DNA of 23,690 bases from Clostridia bacterium (GCA_900767495.1 CAAFZH010000003.1:1-23690), one strand, 5' to 3'. Shown: positions 8,317 to 16,389, counted from the first letter of the stretch. The notes: generated by a model from the sequence alone, not told the origin. Numbers and translations: made by a program.

Positions 8317-8532
8317 ATGTTCATCAAAAAAATCAAACTCGATTTAAAGTGCGACACGGACGGTTGCGACCGCGCCGTAGAACGCGAAATTTACCTTAAC
8401 GGCGAATACGCGCAGATCCGACTTTGCGCCGAATGCGCCGAGAAACTTTACGACGCACTCGCCGCCGAGTTCTGCAATAAAAAAGGAGGCGGAAAGCGCG
8501 ATGAAAAAGCCGATCGACAAAAAGCAAGATAA
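8317..8532 (+). CDS. Small zinc-ribbon-like protein
   Basis: The 71-aa protein has a CDTDGC pair and a CAEC pair about 22 residues apart, the pattern of a four-cysteine zinc ribbon, followed by a helix (EKLYDALAAEF) and a highly charged, Gly/Lys-rich tail. AAAGG lies about 10 nt upstream of the ATG, and the stop overlaps the portal gene by 32 bp, so it is a co-expressed member of the cassette. I do not recognise a named family. A nucleic-acid- or protein-binding role in packaging or in controlling the cassette is possible but is only inference. Confidence 0.7.
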   Translation: MFIKKIKLDLKCDTDGCDRAVEREIYLNGEYAQIRLCAECAEKLYDALAAEFCNKKGGGKRDEKADRQKAR

Positions 8533-10354
8533 GTTCTACGAAGAACTCGTAGCCGACGTGTACGACGATTTTTACAAGCGGCAAAAAGAGCGTAGAATAG
8601 TAGAAAAACAGTGGGAATTAAACCTTAACTACCTGTCGGGCAAGCAATACTGCGAGATTGCCGCAAGCGGCGAAGTGGAGGAAGAGGACAAGTATTATTT
8701 CTGGCAGGACCGCAACTGTTACAATCACATCGCGCCCATAATAGACTCGCGTATAGTACGATTAACGCGCATAAGACCCGTTATGAGCGTAAGGGCGGCG
8801 AGCGGCGACGAAAACGACCTGAAAACCGCGAAACTTACGACCGCCGTACTTAACGCGACCTATCACCGACTTAAAATAGACGAACTTTTATACAAAGCCA
8901 CCGTGTGGAGCGAAACCTGCGGCACGGCTTTTTATAAAGTAATATGGAACAACGCGGGCGGCAAAGCGGCGGGAGCCACGACCGACGGAAAGACCGTTTA
9001 CGAGGGCGACGCCTGCGTGGAAGTTATTTCTCCGTTCGAGATTTTCCCCGACTCTTTATGCGCGGAAGATTTATCCGAAGTGGAAAGTCTTATTCACGCC
9101 AAAGCCGTAAGGGTTGCCGATATTTACCGCGCCTACGGCGTAAAAATCGCGGGCGAGGACGTGGACGTGTTTTCTTTGGGCGGCGTAAACGGCGACAAGA
9201 GCGTTCTGCACGACGCCGCGCTTTTAATCGAGCGTTACGAACGCCCCACCGAGGAATTCCCCTGCGGCAGGCTGATAGTGGTTGCGGGCGGCAAAATTCT
9301 GCACGTGGGCGAACTGCCCTTTGTAAACGGCGCGGAAGGCAGAAGAGATTTCCCCTTTATCCGTCAGATTTCGATAAATCAGGCGGGCGCGTTTTTCGGC
9401 TCGTCTATGATAGAGAGGATTATACCCGTTCAGCGCGCGTACAACGCCGTTAAAAACCGTAAGCAGGAATTTTTAAACAGGCTTTCTATGGGCGTTATCA
9501 CCGTAGAGGACGGCTCGGTCGATACCGACGACCTCGCCGAAGAGGGCTTGTCCCCCGGCAAAATAATCGTTTACAGACAAGGCACGAATCCGCCGTCCGT
9601 AATGGGTACGGGCAACGTGCCTAACGACCTGACTTACGAAGAGGACAGGTTGCTTAACGAGTTCGTACTTATAAGCGGCGTGAGCGAGTTTTCGCGTTCC
9701 ACCGACATCTCGGGCAACGTTATGTCGGGCGTGGCGTTACAACTGTTGATAGAACAGGAGGACGCGCGCCTTACCGCCGCGGGCGAAAATATCCGCGCCG
9801 CCGTAAAACTTATGGCGCAACAGATAATACGGCTGTTCAAGCAGTTTTCTTCGTGCGAGCGGCTTATGAAAACCGCGGGCGAAACGGGCAAAGTCGAATT
9901 GTTCTACTTTAAAAGCAGCGACCTTTCGTCCGACGACGTAACTTTCGACACCGAAAACGAATTGAGTTACACCCCCGCGCAGAAAAAGAGCGCGATTTAC
10001 GACCTGTTGAAAACGGGGATCTTATCCGACGAAACGGGCAAGATGAGCGAGCGAACCAAAGCCAAAGTGCTTGAAATTTTAGGGTTCGGTTCGATAGACA
10101 ACGCGCTCGATTTAGAAAAACTGCACGTCAACAAAGCCGCCGCGGAAAACCTCGGGGGCTTTAAAAAACCTGTGGACGCCGACGAATACGACGACCACGC
10201 TCTGCATATAGCCGAGCATACGCGGTTTTTGCTTTCTTCCGAGAGCGAAGAGGTACGAAAAGACCCGACGACGAAAGCAAACGCGCTGGCGCATTTACAG
10301 GCACACAAGAAGGCGTTGATAACGGCGACCGCCGCCGAAAACGCCGCTAAATAA
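8501..10354 (+). CDS. Phage portal protein (P22/podovirus-like)
   Basis: The 617-aa protein is predicted to form the dodecameric ring at one capsid vertex through which terminase pumps DNA. The pattern is that of P22-type portals: an N-terminal helical wing with WELNLNYLSGKQY and NHIAPIIDSRIVRLTRIRP, a central stretch RAYNAVKNRKQEFLNRLS, and a stem/tunnel-loop region near SGVSEFSRSTDISGNVMSGVALQ (about residues 385-410). The C-terminal region contains DDHALHIAEHTRFLL, a His-rich helix I associate with this portal group. It is shorter than the 725-aa P22 gp1, so the long C-terminal barrel is probably missing. The start follows AAAGGAGG (8482-8489). The protein runs without interruption to its stop. 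Confidence 0.88.
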   Translation: MKKPIDKKQDKFYEELVADVYDDFYKRQKERRIVEKQWELNLNYLSGKQYCEIAASGEVEEEDKYYFWQDRNCYNHIAPIIDSRIVRLTRIRPVMSVRAASGDENDLKTAKLTTAVLNATYHRLKIDELLYKATVWSETCGTAFYKVIWNNAGGKAAGATTDGKTVYEGDACVEVISPFEIFPDSLCAEDLSEVESLIHAKAVRVADIYRAYGVKIAGEDVDVFSLGGVNGDKSVLHDAALLIERYERPTEEFPCGRLIVVAGGKILHVGELPFVNGAEGRRDFPFIRQISINQAGAFFGSSMIERIIPVQRAYNAVKNRKQEFLNRLSMGVITVEDGSVDTDDLAEEGLSPGKIIVYRQGTNPPSVMGTGNVPNDLTYEEDRLLNEFVLISGVSEFSRSTDISGNVMSGVALQLLIEQEDARLTAAGENIRAAVKLMAQQIIRLFKQFSSCERLMKTAGETGKVELFYFKSSDLSSDDVTFDTENELSYTPAQKKSAIYDLLKTGILSDETGKMSERTKAKVLEILGFGSIDNALDLEKLHVNKAAAENLGGFKKPVDADEYDDHALHIAEHTRFLLSSESEEVRKDPTTKANALAHLQAHKKALITATAAENAAK

Positions 10355-10375
10355 TTTATTCGGGAGGTATATTTT

Positions 10376-10888
10376 ATGGACGACGAAAAAAGCGATACGA
10401 CTCTACCCTCGGCGCAAGCCGCGGAGGCGGATAAGGAAAACGGCGCAAGCGAGGGGGAGAACATAGGCACGTTTAAAACCGTCGGCGATTTATATCGCGC
10501 CTACGAACGTTTACAAGCCGAGTTTACAAGGCGCAGTCAAAGACTGAAAACGTTGGAGGAGGGATTCGCCGCGGCGAAGGCGCGCGAAAGCGCGACGAAC
10601 GCCGCGGCGAAAGGGGAAAACGCAAATCCGTCGGCAAACGCCGCCGCGGATAACTTAACCGGGCAGGAACAAACGCGCGAAGAGGCAACGATGGCAAAAA
10701 ACAATCCCGACGGGGACTTTTTGCAATCCGCAGCCCAAACCGAGCGCGTGAAAAATTTGCTCGAAAACAAAGCCTCGGCAACTTTTTGCAAAGGCGCGGC
10801 GGTGAGCGTTCCGCCGTACAAACCGCGCACTCTCGCCGAGGCGGGAGAACTCGCGAAACAGTATTTAAAATATAAAGGAGAATTTTAA
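10376..10888 (+). CDS. Scaffolding protein
   Basis: This 170-aa protein is highly charged and Ala-rich, lies between portal and capsid genes, and has the helix FKTVGDLYRAYERLQAEFTR (about 33-52) followed by more heptad-like sequence. Phage scaffolds of this type often carry a similar segment, with the rest disordered. The C-terminus (TLAEAGELAKQYLKYKGEF) is a basic amphipathic helix, as in P22 gp8, where the C-terminal helix-loop-helix binds coat protein. The expected role is to template capsid assembly and then leave or be degraded. GGGAGG (10362-10367) precedes the ATG. The central region (about 65-110) is Ala/Asn-rich and of low complexity. Assignment rests on position and composition. Confidence 0.8.
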   Translation: MDDEKSDTTLPSAQAAEADKENGASEGENIGTFKTVGDLYRAYERLQAEFTRRSQRLKTLEEGFAAAKARESATNAAAKGENANPSANAAADNLTGQEQTREEATMAKNNPDGDFLQSAAQTERVKNLLENKASATFCKGAAVSVPPYKPRTLAEAGELAKQYLKYKGEF

Positions 10889-10892
10889 CATT

Positions 10893-12065
10893 ATGGTAAC
10901 TATGTCAAGCGCCGACAAGGCGTTAAAAACTTTGTATCTCGGGGTTATAACCGACCAACTCAACACCGAAATCAACCCTTTCCTTGCTAAAATCAAGCAG
11001 TCCACCGCAGACGTATGGGGCAAAGAAATAAGAAGAGTCGCCCGTTACGGCATAAACGGCGGCGTAAGCGCGGGTACGGAAACGGGTTCGCTCCCCACCG
11101 CGGCGGGCAGTAACTTCGAGCAGTTCGTATGCTCGCTTAAAAACCTTTACGGAACGATAGAAATTTCCGATAAAGCGATGCGCGCCTCGGCAAACAACGC
11201 GGGCGCGTTCGTAAACCTTTTAAACGAGGAAATGGAAAGTCTGCTTAAAGCCGCCACTTTCAACTTCGGCAGAATGTTGTTCGGCGACGGCACGGGCGTT
11301 CTCGCCAAAGTCTCGGCGGCTAACACCACCAACGTGGTCAGCGTGGACAAAATTAAAAACTTCGTCGAGGGTATGATGATAGACGTAATCGACGCCAACG
11401 GCGACAGCCTCGACCTGGGTTACAGAAGAATAACCTACATCGACCGCTCCGCAAATACGATAACCCTCGGCGGCAGTACCCTCGCGGCGGGCGAAGTTCC
11501 CAAAGATTCGCAAATAGTGGTACAGGGTTCGTATCAGAACGAACTTACGGGTCTCGGCGCGATATTCAAGTCCTCGGGCTTTATCTACGGGCTTTCGAGA
11601 AACACGCATAAATGGCTCGTGCCGTATATGCAGACCGATGTGGGAGCGATAAGCGAAACGGTTATTCAGAAGGCGATAGACTACCTTGAGGAATCCGCAG
11701 GCAGCAAAGTCAACTTTATAGTCTGCTCCTCGGGCGTAAAGCGCGCTTTTATGAAACACCTTGCCACCTACAAACGCAACTGCGACGTTATGGATCTCGC
11801 GGGCGGATACAAGGCTCTTTCCTACAACGGAATCCCCATTATATCCGACCGTTTCTGCCCCGACGGCACTATGTTCCTTTTGAACAGCGACGACTTTACC
11901 CTTCATCAACTTTGCGACTGGAAGTGGCTTGAAGGCGAAGACGGAAAAGTTATCAAACAAATCGCGGGTAAACCGTCTTATACGGCAACTTTGGTTAAGT
12001 ACGCCGACCTCGTTTGCGCCAAGCCCTGCGGCCAGGCGATGCTCTCGGGTATAACCGAAGAGTAA
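10893..12065 (+). CDS. Major capsid protein (HK97-fold)
   Basis: The 390-aa protein follows the scaffold gene by 4 bp and has the composition and landmarks of HK97-fold coat proteins. These are an N-terminal region ending in KEIRRVARYGINGGVSAG, an E-loop-like stretch with GTETGSLPTA, a long spine helix around NLLNEEMESLLKAATFNFGRMLFGDG, and a C-terminal A-domain with NGIPIISDRFCPDGTMFLLN. I see no protease gene beside it, and the P22 system also matures without one. AAAGGAG (10874-10880) is 12 nt from the chosen ATG; a second in-frame ATG at 10902 is less well placed. A strong hairpin without a U-tract follows the stop, which may raise capsid mRNA stability relative to downstream genes. Confidence 0.88.
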   Translation: MVTMSSADKALKTLYLGVITDQLNTEINPFLAKIKQSTADVWGKEIRRVARYGINGGVSAGTETGSLPTAAGSNFEQFVCSLKNLYGTIEISDKAMRASANNAGAFVNLLNEEMESLLKAATFNFGRMLFGDGTGVLAKVSAANTTNVVSVDKIKNFVEGMMIDVIDANGDSLDLGYRRITYIDRSANTITLGGSTLAAGEVPKDSQIVVQGSYQNELTGLGAIFKSSGFIYGLSRNTHKWLVPYMQTDVGAISETVIQKAIDYLEESAGSKVNFIVCSSGVKRAFMKHLATYKRNCDVMDLAGGYKALSYNGIPIISDRFCPDGTMFLLNSDDFTLHQLCDWKWLEGEDGKVIKQIAGKPSYTATLVKYADLVCAKPCGQAMLSGITEE

Positions 12066-12075
12066 GCGTTAAGTC

Positions 12076-12115
12076 AGTCGCGAGCGGTTGCATTTAAACG
12101 TAACCGCTCGCGACT
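12076..12115 (+). promoter_or_regulatory. Stable hairpin after the capsid gene, without U-tract
   Basis: Arms 12076-12089 and 12102-12115 (AGTCGCGAGCGGTT and its complement) are perfectly paired over 14 bp, extended by a G-U and a C-G pair to leave an 8-nt loop. The sequence after it (AACGGGAGTAAAG) has no T run. It may act as an RNA-stability or processing element, or a partial attenuator, separating abundant capsid mRNA from the connector genes. Confidence 0.7.
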
Positions 12116-12141
12116 AACGGGAGTAAAGCCGCGCGCTTACT

Positions 12142-12226
12142 CGGTGGGATATTTCGCTTACGCTCAATATGACGTACTATTGCTTCCTCCTTCGGGGGAA
12201 GTGGCACGAAGTGCCGATAGGGGATA
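12142..12226 (-). repeat. Dispersed repeat, copy B, inside the virion cassette (inverted orientation)
   Basis: Bases 12142-12176 are the reverse complement of a sequence nearly identical to 19481-19514 (TACGTCATATTGAGCG then GCGAAATAT and CCACCG). The adjoining 12181-12226 is a different palindromic block with CCTCCTTCGGGGG and a GGCAC-GAA-GTGCC hairpin (12203-12215). It lies in the 245-bp gap between the capsid and connector genes. No coding sequence is apparent in this gap. Confidence 0.8.
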
Positions 12227-12310
12227 AAAACGAGCGGCAAAAACGGGCGTGAGCGAAACTTTACAACCCAACGAAAAACACAAAAAATTAACTACAAGGA
12301 GAACGGATAA

Positions 12311-12871
12311 ATGAAAGTAAAAGAAGTGATTAAAGAGGCGGCGTTTCTGGTCGGCGACGAGGAAGTCGTTTCCGCGCTCGAATCGGGCGAAACCGTAACC
12401 GACGAGGAAGTCCAAAAAAGAATAGACGCCTTGCTTAATTGCTATAACCTCATTCTTCACGAAACGGCTACCGAATATCTGCCGATACGAAAAACCGCGC
12501 CCGTAAACGGCGGCAAAACCGAGTATTCCGCATTGCCGTACCCGGCAATAAGCGTTATAGGCGTTTACGACGGGTGCGGCAAAGCGGTGGAATACAAAAC
12601 CTTTCCGTCATATTTCGTTGCCGAAGACTCGGCGGCAACCGTCGTTTACGACGCCGCCCCGAACGAGCAAGCCCTTGCCGACGATTTCGCCTACGCCGAC
12701 ACCCGCATCGGCAAGCGCGTTTTTGCCTACGGCGTGGCGTGCGAATACTGCCTTATAACGGGCAGATACGCCGAAGCAGGCAACTTTAATCAAAAATACC
12801 GCGCGGGTGCGGAAGGCGCGCCCGTAAGAAAAGGCAGAATTATAAGGAGGGCTAAAACTTGGGGAATTTAA
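12311..12871 (+). CDS. Head-tail connector / head-completion protein (P22 gp4-like)
   Basis: The 186-aa protein sits directly after the capsid gene in the place of P22 gp4 (166 aa). It has a similar make-up: an N-terminal helical half (VKEVIKEAAFLVGDEEV, EEVQKRIDALLNCYNLI), a central beta segment (YSALPYPAISVIGVYD...VEYKTFPSYFVAEDS) and a C-terminal helix (YADTRIGKRVFAYGVACEYCLITGRYAEAGNFNQKY) typical of gp6/gp4-type connectors. It should bind under the portal ring to seal packaged DNA and receive the tail hub. The ATG follows AAGGAGAA. Its 3' end overlaps the next gene by 13 bp, so the two are translationally coupled. The assignment rests on position and fold-like features rather than a diagnostic motif. 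Confidence 0.7.
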   Translation: MKVKEVIKEAAFLVGDEEVVSALESGETVTDEEVQKRIDALLNCYNLILHETATEYLPIRKTAPVNGGKTEYSALPYPAISVIGVYDGCGKAVEYKTFPSYFVAEDSAATVVYDAAPNEQALADDFAYADTRIGKRVFAYGVACEYCLITGRYAEAGNFNQKYRAGAEGAPVRKGRIIRRAKTWGI

Positions 12872-14262
12872 AGAGAATATCTTACGCCGCCCCGTCCTCC
12901 GCAACCGTAACCGTAAACCCTCTTGGCGAAGTAAGCAGCGAGCGCGGCGACGGCGTGGGCGGCTATAACTATTCCGCGTGTTCGTACAATTTCGACGTTT
13001 CCCACGGGGACTTGCGTTGCTGCAAAGGCTTTAAACGCTACGGCGTACCCGACTACCCCGCCAAGCCTTTGAAAATATATTTTTACAAGCGGTTTAACAC
13101 GGCGGGCGAAGTAGACGACAGAATTTTATTCTACTGCGCCAACAAGTATATATACGACTATAATACGATTACCTCCGTTTTCAATTTGGTAAGTGACCTT
13201 AGATACGACGCCGAGCCGGAAGGCGTTTGCTACAACTTTAACGGCGAGGACGTTATGATTTTTTCCGACGCAGTCGGCAATATGAAAATTTACGACGGTA
13301 ACAACGTATCTTCGGTTACGGGCGCGCCGTCGGTTTCGTCTATGTGCGTGCATAACGAGCGGTTGTTTTTAACCGACGGCGCGCAAAACAATTCGCTTTG
13401 GTTTTCGGACGACTTCGACCCGTCCAACTGGAACGTTTCCCTTTCCGAGGCGGGTTTCATAGATATGAGCGGCTATCGCGGCAGACTGCTTAAAGTCATA
13501 AGTTTCGGCGGGTATCTGTTCGTTTTCAGGTCGTTCGGCATTACGCGCGTAACCGCCTACGGCGACCAGAGCGCGTTTTCGGTGAACGACTTGTTCGTTT
13601 CCTCGGGCAAAATCTACGGTAATTCCATAACCGTGTGCGGCGACTGCGTGCTTTTTCTCGCGTCCGACGGACTTTACCGTTTCGACGGGCTTACCACTCG
13701 GCGCATATCCGACGACTACCGCGACTTTATCGACTTTACTTTCGGCGGCGTGAAAGGCGAATACTACGGCGGGCGCGCTTACTTTATTTTAAAGGCGAAT
13801 TTCGAGGGCGTTTCCGACACGGCGATACTCACCGTAAACCCCAAAAACTACGCCGATTACTATTTTATCCGCGGCGCGGCTGCCGAAGATATTGCCGTTA
13901 TCGCCGGCGAAAACAACTATCGGCTCGTTATTTTAGCAAACGAAAAAATGCAGTTTTTATGCGACGAAAGCGTAATTTGCGGCACCGAACCCGAAAAAGT
14001 CTGGCTATCCAAATTCGGCGATTTCGGCTTGAAAGCCAAACGGAAAATTCTCGACAGAGTTTCCTTTTACACGGATAAAAGCACGACCGTAACCGTAAAA
14101 GCCGACGACAAAACCCGAACTTTTACCGTTAAAGGCGGCGCAAAAAAACGCGAGATTAAACCCAGAATGGCGGGCGACAGATTCTCGATAAAAATAAAAT
14201 GCACGGAGGCAAAGAGTAAAGTGGTCGGACTTCGCTTGAAATTTACGTATTATGACGAGTGA
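12859..14262 (+). CDS. DNA-stabilisation / tail-hub protein (P22 gp10-like)
   Basis: The 467-aa protein is close in length to P22 gp10 (472 aa) and follows the gp4-like gene, as in P22. It is beta-rich with repeating blade-like units (DVMIFSDAVGNMKIYDG, ERLFLTDGAQNNSLWFSDD, GYLFVFRSFGITRVTAYG, DCVLFLASDGLYRFDG), consistent with a beta-propeller hub. It contains SDDFDPSNWN, a pattern I associate with phage stabilisation and tail proteins. The C-terminal ~90 residues look like a separate beta domain (YTDKSTTVTVKADDKTRTFT). Its start is TTG at 12859, chosen because AAGGAGG precedes it closely and the codons overlap the end of the upstream gene. The likely role is to plug the portal after packaging. 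Confidence 0.7.
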   Translation: MGNLKRISYAAPSSATVTVNPLGEVSSERGDGVGGYNYSACSYNFDVSHGDLRCCKGFKRYGVPDYPAKPLKIYFYKRFNTAGEVDDRILFYCANKYIYDYNTITSVFNLVSDLRYDAEPEGVCYNFNGEDVMIFSDAVGNMKIYDGNNVSSVTGAPSVSSMCVHNERLFLTDGAQNNSLWFSDDFDPSNWNVSLSEAGFIDMSGYRGRLLKVISFGGYLFVFRSFGITRVTAYGDQSAFSVNDLFVSSGKIYGNSITVCGDCVLFLASDGLYRFDGLTTRRISDDYRDFIDFTFGGVKGEYYGGRAYFILKANFEGVSDTAILTVNPKNYADYYFIRGAAAEDIAVIAGENNYRLVILANEKMQFLCDESVICGTEPEKVWLSKFGDFGLKAKRKILDRVSFYTDKSTTVTVKADDKTRTFTVKGGAKKREIKPRMAGDRFSIKIKCTEAKSKVVGLRLKFTYYDE

Positions 14263-15142
14263 TTTTAACGCGGGCAAGACCGCGCTCGACAGAGTAAACG
14301 AACTCGAAAAACGTTTTGCTTATTCCGCGGCGAAGTCAAGCGCATGCGTTTATAGCGAAACTCAACGGGAAATCTCGCTTACCTCGTCCGAAATAGAAAA
14401 AAACGTTATTTTAAACTACGAGTGGGACTTTTTTAAAAAGGAGGCGTCGCTACTTAATTTCGTAGTTACCACTCCGCAAAAAGGAGCGGTAAATATAAAA
14501 CTCGACTTTAACGGCACGGAAATTTTCAACGGCGCGATGACCGACGGCACGGCTACCTTATATCGCGGCGGCACGATGAAACAAGGCAAAAACACGCTTA
14601 ATTTAACGCTGACTTCTTCCGCCGCTTTTTCGTGCGCGGTAAAAATTTCGCTTAAAGGCTACTTTACAGAAAACGCCGCAAAGGACCGACTTGCGCTTTG
14701 CGGAGACGAGTATTTTACTCACCTCTCTTCCGAGATATTTTCGCTTTACGACTGCCGGACCAAAGCGCGGGTTATCTCCCTTTACGGAATAAAATTCGGG
14801 TGCGCCGTACAACTTGCGAGCGGCAAATTTTTGTTTGCCGTAAAAAAGCGCGGCGAAAACGCCAAATTTATAATAACCGACTTATCGGGTAATATAGACA
14901 AGCAAATTTCGCTCGGAGATACGCCGTATACGTTCTTCGGAGGGCGACCGAGCGGCTCCGGCGCGGTAATCTACGCCGCCGCGCAAGGCAGGCTGAAAAC
15001 GCTTACGTTTAACGGCGAAACTTATGCGACGGAAAATACTTCCGTAAGGTGCGCGAAAGTAGAGTATTGCGGCGCGAACGGTAAAAATATGCTCGCTGTC
15101 GTAAACCCGCTGAACTATGCCTTCGCTTACGAGGTGGAATAA
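14252..15142 (+). CDS. Unassigned virion-cassette protein, beta-rich
   Basis: I do not recognise this 296-aa protein. The N-terminal ~30 residues form a short helix (ALDRVNELEKRFAYSAAKS). Residues ~45-135 look like a beta-sandwich (NFVVTTPQKGAVNIKLDFNGTEI, KNTLNLTLTSSAAFSCAVKISL). The C-terminal half has propeller-like strands (GKFLFAVKKR, FIITDLSGNIDKQISL, AVIYAAAQGRLKTLTF). The start overlaps the upstream gp10-like gene by 11 bp and has no good ribosome site of its own, so translation probably depends on coupling. Given its place after the hub gene, a tail, adsorption or decoration role is plausible. It lacks any obvious endosialidase or tailspike signature. Confidence 0.7.
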   Translation: MTSDFNAGKTALDRVNELEKRFAYSAAKSSACVYSETQREISLTSSEIEKNVILNYEWDFFKKEASLLNFVVTTPQKGAVNIKLDFNGTEIFNGAMTDGTATLYRGGTMKQGKNTLNLTLTSSAAFSCAVKISLKGYFTENAAKDRLALCGDEYFTHLSSEIFSLYDCRTKARVISLYGIKFGCAVQLASGKFLFAVKKRGENAKFIITDLSGNIDKQISLGDTPYTFFGGRPSGSGAVIYAAAQGRLKTLTFNGETYATENTSVRCAKVEYCGANGKNMLAVVNPLNYAFAYEVE

Positions 15143-15373
15143 ATGAAAATTTTAAGCAGAAAGGGTTGCGGCTTTAAAAAGAATTTTCGTGTTTGCGCCG
15201 CGGACTCGATTATAAAGTCGGTGTACGAATCGGGCGGCGAATGGTTTTCGCGCTCGCTATCCGACACCGCAGGCACTACTATTAAAAATCTGGGCAAAGC
15301 CGACGACTGCCTGCTTTTAAGCGACGGCACGAAAGTGTCGGCGGAAAACGGCTCGCTCACGATAACCGAGTAG
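15143..15373 (+). CDS. Unassigned 76-aa virion-cassette protein
   Basis: This small protein starts directly after the upstream stop codon (TAA then ATG) and is preceded by GAGGTGG. It begins with a basic Cys-containing stretch (MKILSRKGCGFKKNFRVC) and ends in short polar strands (LLLSDGTKVSAENGSLTITE). No family is recognised. Tight spacing and a good ribosome site make it a real gene. Confidence 0.65.
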   Translation: MKILSRKGCGFKKNFRVCAADSIIKSVYESGGEWFSRSLSDTAGTTIKNLGKADDCLLLSDGTKVSAENGSLTITE

Positions 15374-15401
15374 AGTTTTATCAGACAGAAAAGGAGATTA
15401 T

Positions 15402-16376
15402 ATGAGATTGAAAATTTCGCCCGACGAGGCGTTAAAACTTTTTGAAACCATTGAAAATTCAAACGGCGGTTTAACTGCGAAAGAGGTTAAATCGCCGGAC
15501 AAACACACGACAAAAACCGTGAAAACCGAGAACGAAACCGTAAGCAAAGAAAAACGCGACCTTAAAGCCGCGCTTGATAAAATCGACGCCGATTACGCCG
15601 CCGACGATACGCGCACTTACGGCGGAATAGCCGTACCGAAACTCGAAAAAAAGACTTACGACGCGCCCACCGACGAGCAAATAGAATCGACGGCAAAAGC
15701 CGAACTCGAATCCTCGGCGGATATAAAGAAAAACGCGCTTAAAAAAGGCGCGGACGAAAAACGCGCCGCGCTCGAAGTGGAAATCGACGATACGAAAGCG
15801 AACGCGGATAAAAAGAAAAAGTCGCTTTCCGAGGCTTACGCGGTCGCCAAGGAAAACGCCGCTAACGAGGCAGTAAAGCGCGGTATAGCGCGTTCTTCGA
15901 TAATTTCGGAGCAACTCGCCGACTTTGACGCCGCAAATATAAAGGCAAACGCCGATATAGACTACGCCGCCGAAAATTCGATAAAACAAATAAACGACGA
16001 GATAGAAAATCTTTCGGATAAACTGTCCGACGCGCTTTCTTCGCTCGATATGGAAACGGCAATCAAGGTGAACGAGCGTATCCGCGAACTTAAAACCGAA
16101 CGACAAAAACGCAGCGACGAGGTACTCGAATACAACAACAAAATCGCCGAGAAAAAAGCCTCCGTCGCCGAAAAACTTGCCAAAAAGGGACAGACGGAAA
16201 AGGAAGAAAATTCCGACCAGTACGCGCGCGCCTACACCGAAAAAGTAAACGCGCTTTACGATTATTACCGAACGCTCGGGGACGACGCGAAGAGCGCGCT
16301 CGCCGCCGACAAAAACTTTATAATAAAGTATATCGGCGAAAAAGGCTACGACCTTTTAAACCGCTATTACGAGTAA
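15402..16376 (+). CDS. Long helical protein, candidate ejection/internal virion protein
   Basis: The 324-aa protein is highly charged and predicted to be almost wholly helical. Long Ala/Lys/Glu-rich stretches (about 40-70 and 95-170) are followed by a coiled-coil-like region (INDEIENLSDKLSDALSSLD, VNERIRELKTERQKRSDEV; about 195-260). A conserved-looking core, EAVKRGIARSSIISEQLADF, lies in the middle, and a compact C-terminal segment ends in YIGEKGYDLLNRYYE. It has no signal peptide or membrane segment. Its place at the end of a P22-like structural run suggests an internal or ejection protein (P22 gp7, gp16 and gp20 are helical) or a needle-like plug, but no diagnostic motif is visible. AAAAGGAG precedes the ATG, and a strong terminator follows 13 bp after the stop. 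Confidence 0.7.
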   Translation: MRLKISPDEALKLFETIENSNGGLTAKEVKSPDKHTTKTVKTENETVSKEKRDLKAALDKIDADYAADDTRTYGGIAVPKLEKKTYDAPTDEQIESTAKAELESSADIKKNALKKGADEKRAALEVEIDDTKANADKKKKSLSEAYAVAKENAANEAVKRGIARSSIISEQLADFDAANIKANADIDYAAENSIKQINDEIENLSDKLSDALSSLDMETAIKVNERIRELKTERQKRSDEVLEYNNKIAEKKASVAEKLAKKGQTEKEENSDQYARAYTEKVNALYDYYRTLGDDAKSALAADKNFIIKYIGEKGYDLLNRYYE

Positions 16377-16389
16377 ACTTTTTACACCC

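Larger units (their letters stand above)
6598..16376 (+). mobile_element. P22-like packaging and capsid cassette (phage-derived; possibly domesticated)
   Basis: Ten genes on one strand encode a near-complete head-building and DNA-packaging set: terminase, portal, scaffold, capsid, connector, gp10-like hub and three trailing proteins. The order of recognisable genes matches P22 (terminase, portal, scaffold, coat, gp4, gp10). Nothing in the window encodes integration, repression, replication, lysis, a tailspike or a tape measure. Host genes flank it closely on both sides. All frames are open, which argues against simple decay. Base composition and codon choice look like the neighbours. Whether it is a defective prophage, a gene-transfer-agent-like module or a satellite is unresolved. 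Confidence 0.8.

Noticed and set aside
15471..16106. 211-aa frame opposite the helical virion protein
   Set aside because: Phe/Arg/Val-rich sequence typical of the antisense of a Glu/Lys/Ala-rich gene.
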